From positions 248,001 to 312,000 of the forward strand of contig JAJSPD010000021.1 in assembly GCA_021307315.1 (NCBI GenBank): a stretch of 64,000 nt of DNA, written 5' to 3'. Below the pieces are notes generated by a model. The model made no database searches, was not told the DNA's origin, and saw nothing but the letters and a program-made list of their open reading frames with translations. The DNA comes from Bisporella sp. PMI_857. Its lineage: Eukaryota > Ascomycota > Leotiomycetes > Helotiales > Helotiaceae. Positions 58,741 to 64,000 of this stretch are shown here, one piece after another. A program made the translations under genes and the position numbers. How positions within the stretch are numbered: position 1 is the first letter of the stretch; each line of letters opens with the position of its first letter.

Positions 58741-60675
58741 ACTGCCATCAGCGGCTGCTATCAGTTGGAGCAAGAGCGGGGCATAGCGAGGGAAATGCAA
58801 AGGAAAATCATGAGGCAATAATAAATAGTGTATTCTATAGTCAAAATCATGAGAGGCCTCAAACAACTTTTGGAAACATGTGCAAGCGACTAGAATGACA
58901 GCAAAATAATTCGGTGAAAATAGACGCAATACGACAGCAGTTATTCTACTAAGAAGCGTGGACTCTTATTCGGAATAGCAATAGGCATGAGATATGATAC
59001 TCGGAGGTCTTCAGAGAGTGATATGCTTCACTCTAAACCAGGAGGCCATTACTTCTCCTGAAGCATATACCAAATACTCGGGTTTCCTGGTATAGATCGC
59101 TAAACCTCTGATATTGGTGTTGGCGTTAGCTGTCTGCCCATAATGGTAACTAAAATTCAGTTAATACTCTTTATTGCTTATATTTCCATTTCAATTCGTA
59201 TGGAGGAAATTCACTCGGCACCTTACTAATCATTCAATCGTCAGCTCGATTTCAAACCGCTCAGATGGCGTCAATAATATAAAAGCGGATTAACATTCAT
59301 CTGAATTTCCTCATAAGGTCCCTTTCATATACCAACTATCTCATGGAGAGTATGAATCCTTGTCTGAAACCTCCCCTGGATAATTGAGTTCATGCGATGT
59401 GATTTCCCTCCAGCATATCTGACTAGCACCGGGGACTTTCACTGCATATATCGATGCGTTTGACAATGACCAGGAATGTGACCAGTAGCGACAGGAAATG
59501 CAAAGACAGAAAGATCTAAAGTAACAACAACATGCTTCCTGAGAGCGGGATAGATGCCAAACTTTGAACGCAGACTTAGGCACGGCTTAGTGCAATCTCA
59601 AAAAAATGCTTCAATGAAGCAAAGGCTTAACAGGAGAGCCACACGCTCAGCACATGTTCTTATCAAATGGATTTCCTTCGCGCTCTTATGGAAGATGAAG
59701 GATGGCAGGACAAATTTATAGTCAACCCCCAGATGTCTAAAATTAACTCAGAGTGGAAACCCCTTATTTTTGCTTTTACGTTCAAGATACTATAAAATTG
59801 GTGAAGCATGCGTATGAAATCTTTACTTTTGTTAACATATATAAGAAGCTTACAACGCATCAATAAGCATGAGAGCAAGACGAATTCAATGTGAAACAGT
59901 ATTGTGATGTGTACTCCTGTGGAGTGAAACCTCAGTGTTTCTTTACCTCTTTAGCATAGTGTTTTATGGCTATATAGCACTAGCCCTGCACAGTATGACA
60001 ATCAGAGAGATGATCTGTGCCTCGGAGTTTAAGTTGGCAGCAAAGGGTGAATCGGCAATATTTAGAAAAGAACAGTAACAAACTTAGGCTATAGCTTGAC
60101 GTAATAAGATCACGTATATTTTGGAATTACAAGGGCTATCAACTGCTAATATATCTCACAAGCAGACACCCGGGTACCGTTTCTGCTCAGTGTCATGGGT
60201 TGCCTTTGACTATATTCGCTTTATGTCTAAATAAATGAAAGATGAGCCGGAGCCGCATGGCAGGTCTATCACACATTCAAGTAGTTTATGTTTTCGAGTG
60301 CAAGGCCTTGTTTAGAATAGTGATGATAATATTTATCCGTGACTGGAAAAGAGGTAGCCTTGAGCGCTGGTCAAGACATGAAATTGTGCGAAGCGTTTCT
60401 CTTGTGAACAAGGTACAAGGACTTCTAGCACATTGATAAGCTGTACTGTACATAGCACAAAATAGTATGTTGTGCAGCCGCTTGGCACAAAGAGAGCTTA
60501 ACATTAGAGTATGAAAAGAGCTAAATCAATCAGAGCTGACGAATAGCCCACACCAGGCTTCTAAATTCGGTAGCGAAAGCATTCTTACAAATCAGAAATG
60601 TGGTGACAAAATGCCAAAAGTATATGGCATTAGGTTTATAGTCCAGCTTCCATGCTCACACACCAATTCCAAACT
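58741..60675. other. Convergent intergenic region
   Basis: About 1.9 kb, AT-rich, between converging genes. Only short, broken frames. No RNA gene or repeat recognised. Confidence 0.5.
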
Positions 60676-61957
60676 TTATTTCCTCTGTTTTGTGATTTCA
60701 AACACCTTTGTCAATCCGTCGACCACCGACTCAACATTCATAGTGACTAGAGGCATCTTCTCATAACTTCCCTCTCGCATAATTGCCACTAGTGCCAAGT
60801 ATTTATTGACCTCTCGCAGCATGATCGGTCGCTTCATATCCATTAATACAATTGTACTCTCTGCATCCTTACAAGCGACTTGGTCTTCGAGCTTCTTATT
60901 CCAAGGTTCTCCTTCCAAGCTTTCGATATAGTCTTCTGGTCGATCCCACCCGTAAACTTCCGACACGTCCACTATAGCATCGATATACTCGCTGCATATC
61001 TCGTATGATGACATGTCGACAGGTGATGAATCCGTTGCGATGTATATCTTAGAAAGGACATCAAAGAGGTATGCCTTCTCGAACCGGCAGCTGCGGCAGA
61101 GGTCATTGAGAAGAGCTTCGAGAGTCGGGAGGTGCGGAATTAGCTTCTGGATGACTTTGCTGAAGGCTTCAAATATGGAGTGGTTGTAGATAGAAGTGAG
61201 ATGAAAATTTATCGGTGCGTTTTCGACGCCATGATCAGATAGCTCGTCTTGTATCCTTTGCATGATGTCTCGTTGGATATCAAGCTTGTAATCGTCCGAG
61301 AGGCCATCAACTTTGTGAATAAATACTTCAATGTTGATATTTGGATATGTTGGCTGCAGGTTGAGGATTGTGCTATTGAGTCTATTTATTGCCTCTAGGT
61401 AGTCATCTTGGGCATCAATGACCCAGATCAAAGCGCCGATCTCGCCGAAAATTGCGTCCAGGTCAAACTGAGGATCCAAGAAATCAACTTGGCCTGGAAA
61501 GTCCCATACTTGGAAATCCATGAAGGAGCTGGGAGTTTAGTGGAGCAACCGCGCGGATAGGTCAGAACTCACTGCATCGAATCCTTTTGTATCCTGGCTG
61601 TAGATTCAAGAAACAGAGTCTCGTTCGGCGGCATCTTGTGAAAAACTACACTTGATATCGAAGACTTGCCGCTCCTATCCATCATCAGTATCCTTCTGAT
61701 CTGGAGAACCGCACGACTTACCTTCGCTGGCCCATCAACAACAGCCTTGGCTTGCCTTGCGCAGCCGCAGCAGCACCTGGTGCTGGTTCAGGGGCTTTTG
61801 AAGAGTCTCTTTTCTGAATAATCGCGCGATTCTGTTCATGGAGACGTTCGAGATTTAGCTGAGCTCTGCTGACATGACGGACTGGTCCCTGGCGAGCTGG
61901 ACCATTGTATGATTGATCCTGCCATGCCCTTCGGCGACCCGTATGTAAAATAGACAT
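60676..61957 (-). CDS. GTR2: Rag-type GTPase Gtr2 (RagC/D)
   Basis: Three exons (61957-61722, 61674-61573, 61528-60676) encode 396 residues. Gtr2 pairs with Gtr1 in the EGO/Ragulator complex on the vacuole and signals amino-acid sufficiency to TORC1. A disordered N-terminal extension of about 70 residues is followed by the P-loop GQRRSGKSS (76-84), switch region [19 protein letters not shown] (121-126), [11 protein letters not shown] and the guanine-specificity motif [11 protein letters not shown] (184 onward), which is typical of RagC/Gtr2 rather than RagA/Gtr1. The C-terminal roadblock domain follows ([21 protein letters not shown]). ATG 61957 was chosen since upstream residues in frame have no ATG. 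Introns are 44-47 nt. Confidence 0.95.
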
Positions 61958-63779
61958 CTTAATACAACGTCGCGGGAGTAGCAAATATAGATAGGACGTG
62001 TGAATATCAAGACGCAGCTGTGCTTCCAAAGGTGAAGGGGGCCGAGTAAGCTCGAAATGAGAGGAAGGCGCGAAGCAAGTGCAAAGGAAAGTCGCCAGCC
62101 TTGGCACTCATCGTCTATCAAATCACCACTTTGGCATTAAAAAAAAAGTATCTGGAGAATCTGTTTGCGCGCCAAAGGGACCTTGGTCCCAGAGCCTCGG
62201 ACGATGACCATGACCAAGGCGGAGAGATCAGGCTCTGATACATGATTGTAGACAACCTTGTGGCAAGACGCAGCTTTACGTCCTCCGAATGACCTAATTC
62301 TTTATCCTTCAAACGATACTGATGCTTATCAGCTACATGAAAGACAAATTACTAGCCATGGCTAGCAAACTAAATGCCCATATGTTGACTGTAATGTTGT
62401 GACTCAGCGTAGGACAGGAAGGTCTGGTTCCGCGAGCTTCAGCGCCGACATTATTTAACTAGAAGTCATATATTGGCTACACGATGGTGCAGCCAATGCC
62501 TCGAATATGGTTCACCGCAGTGTTTAGAATAAGCTTGCTTGCCCTGCCATATCCTGGAAAGCAAAAAGAAGCGACACAAACTTTTGACTTTTGCACCAGT
62601 GGACGCTGTGGTACCTCAGGCAGTTGGGATGCGCGTCACGGGATGTGACTCGAAACCAAAACATCCTCGGCTTAAAGAAGAAAGGTAAGACGATAACAAA
62701 GTGAGGAAGATGGGCTCGTACCTCCATGGTTGGTGTTGCTGTAGTATCACAAGTGCAGAGAACGGAGATGGCTCCTCCTTGGCTGAAGTAAGCTTTGACT
62801 CGTTGTGCTTGCACTGGCCTGCCTCGTTAGCAGCTGCTCTAGTCTGGCGAAGACTGATGACCTTCTGGGTGTGTTGTCAGCATCTGGATCGTGGGAATCA
62901 AGATGGATGCTCGAGATCGAACAAGGTGGAATGTCACTTGCCTCAAGACTTGAGCTGGCTTGGGGCAGGCTTGCCAACTGGCGGTATAGCTATAGCTTCA
63001 TACAGTTGGATCTCATGCAGGTCCCAATTAATGCCAAGAGATATTGCAAAAGCGATAAGGTAGATAGGCTACTCCGTACAGCACGAGGATGGCCAGAGGG
63101 CAGACGGAGAAGGTGGGTCGTGAAGATGGACTGTCATAGGATGAAGGAAGGGAGTGAGAGTGTAATGTGTTTGATGGGGAACAGGGAGAATTGTTTGTTC
63201 GAGCCAAGTTTGGATGGCTACAACAACAGTCCAATCCAGCCCTTTGATTCGTTGCATCAACGCCCCGCTATTTATCAAGATTTTAATTGGAGCATTGCCA
63301 CTGCCACCTTAACGAGCCCCAACCTGATGATTCCAGCCTTGAGCTGCTTTGAGGCTACCTTTACTGAGCAAACATTGCATCATTATATTTGGCATTATTC
63401 AGACTTGTCTCCCTTCTTATTATTATCTATCTTACAGTAATGAACCCGACTCAAAGAGAACCAGGGTTCCATGGATACACATCTTCTGGCTAAGATATGC
63501 TCCTTAAAATACACGGACACCATCGAGGCTGCATGCAGCCACACAAGACCGGCCTGATCATTGTTCCTTGCTTGCTTCAAAGTGTCTTATTACCCTTCAC
63601 AATCCAATGACAGGAGCAACCTATTGTTGTCACTTGCCCAAAGAGTATGTTGAAATACTTATATCGGAGAAAATCCTCATGTGGTCAATCTTATGCGAAC
63701 GCCATCCACAAAATTGTTCCTGCTCCTCTGCACCTCATATTTGTGTACCATAAGTTCCATTGGATCATCACAACCATGG
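61958..63779. other. Gene-poor region
   Basis: About 1.8 kb. Left part is the GTR2 promoter side. Between 62750 and 63440 a 211-codon plus-strand frame (GTG start) overlaps a Ser-rich minus frame (62747-62990). Both are open but neither could be assigned splice sites and a start. Nothing else recognised. Confidence 0.45.
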
Positions 63780-64000
63780 TCATGTATGTCTGCCACCTTT
63801 ACCGAGCATCCATGCACTGAAGCTCTTCCTCCTACTGAGCTTGACATCTCCATCAGACTTCTCGTCTATATTATCCTTCCATTTCACTATTGTGGGTGGC
63901 GGAGGCGCACCCTCTTCGCCATCGGCAGATATGACCTCCCAAGAACTTAGAGATGGGGAAGTCATCTGCTCGTGGTGCGTGGGTAAAGTAGGTCCAATTT
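63780..64000 (-). CDS. C-terminal exon of an unidentified gene, truncated by window edge
   Basis: A minus-strand frame open to the right edge ends at TGA 63780-63782. It reads SSWEVISADGEEGAPPPP, VKWKDNIDEKSDGD, KLSRRKSFSAWMLGKGG. It contains an internal ATG at 63965 but stays open upstream (GPTLPTHHEQ), so the gene may begin outside. The Ser/Arg-Lys-Ser and acidic mix is typical of disordered tails. No family recognised. A splice donor inside GGTAAAG near the end is possible, so the stop may not be final. Confidence 0.4.
   Translation of the reverse strand, partial: IGPTLPTHHEQMTSPSLSSWEVISADGEEGAPPPPTIVKWKDNIDEKSDGDVKLSRRKSFSAWMLGKGGRHT

Noticed and set aside
62747..62990. Ser-rich minus-strand frame (PQASSSLEASDIPP..FARLEQLLTRQAS)
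   Set aside because: Reads somewhat like a disordered protein, but start, splice partners and end could not be set. It could be an exon of the right-edge gene but would need an intron of over 700 nt.
62805..63440. 211-codon plus-strand frame
   Set aside because: GTG start, no motif, and overlaps the equally plausible minus frame. Probably chance.
1..64000. CRISPR arrays, operons, ribosome binding sites, prophage or IS elements
   Set aside because: The window is plainly eukaryotic (spliced genes, eukaryotic initiator tRNA). No direct-repeat arrays were seen.
1..64000. Secondary-metabolite cluster
   Set aside because: No polyketide synthase, NRPS, terpene synthase, P450 or pathway-specific regulator is present.

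Overview
This 64 kb window comes from a filamentous ascomycete (Pezizomycotina). Genes are split by short introns (40 to 174 nt) with GT..CTAAC/CTGAC..AG signals. Secreted, GPI-anchored and WSC cell-wall proteins are present, together with a eukaryotic initiator tRNA-Met. The general character (AT-rich intergenic DNA, 2EXR, AA1-like and DUF2457-type proteins) fits Leotiomycetes, but the class assignment is an inference.

Layout, left to right. The left edge holds a DUF2457-like acidic protein (minus, incomplete). A 4.3 kb gene-poor stretch follows. Next come mitochondrial ATP synthase delta (ATP16), a 1558-residue intronless low-complexity protein with two Cys/His clusters, an unexplained helical coding fragment, initiator tRNA-Met, the NatB catalytic subunit (NAT3/Naa20), a 380-residue conserved-looking protein of unknown role, and the DUF89/ARMT1-type metal phosphatase (HRT2). 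From 19 to 29 kb there are a lineage-specific acidic protein, a GPI-anchored Thr/Ser-rich wall protein, a Tc1/mariner-like relic, the tubulin-like DML1/Misato protein, a dead thioredoxin-fold (AhpC/TSA_2-like) gene, and a 177-residue unknown. A secreted double-WSC protein (30 to 32 kb) is followed by a 5.5 kb desert. After that come a GT8-type glycosyltransferase that lacks the DxD motif, a 1062-residue coiled-coil protein, the branchpoint-binding protein BBP/SF1 (MSL5), a Ure2-like glutathione S-transferase, a 2EXR protein, SEC39 (Dsl1 tether), complex I NDUFS5, a 620-residue unknown, an AA1-like small secreted protein, the Rag-type GTPase GTR2, and a fragment at the right edge.

There is no gene cluster in the metabolic sense. 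These are mostly independent housekeeping genes (respiration: ATP16 and NDUFS5; splicing: BBP; ER-Golgi transport: SEC39; TORC1 signalling: GTR2; N-terminal acetylation: NAT3) separated by lineage-specific and secreted genes. Exon structures were rebuilt by hand from splice signals. In every multi-exon gene the total coding length is a multiple of three. The most interesting signals are: the longest intron of the branchpoint-binding-protein gene carries six branchpoint-like motifs (possible self-regulation); a pseudogene whose three nonsense codons all fit C:G to T:A transitions; and a glycosyltransferase with DPA in place of DxD and a probable GC-AG intron.
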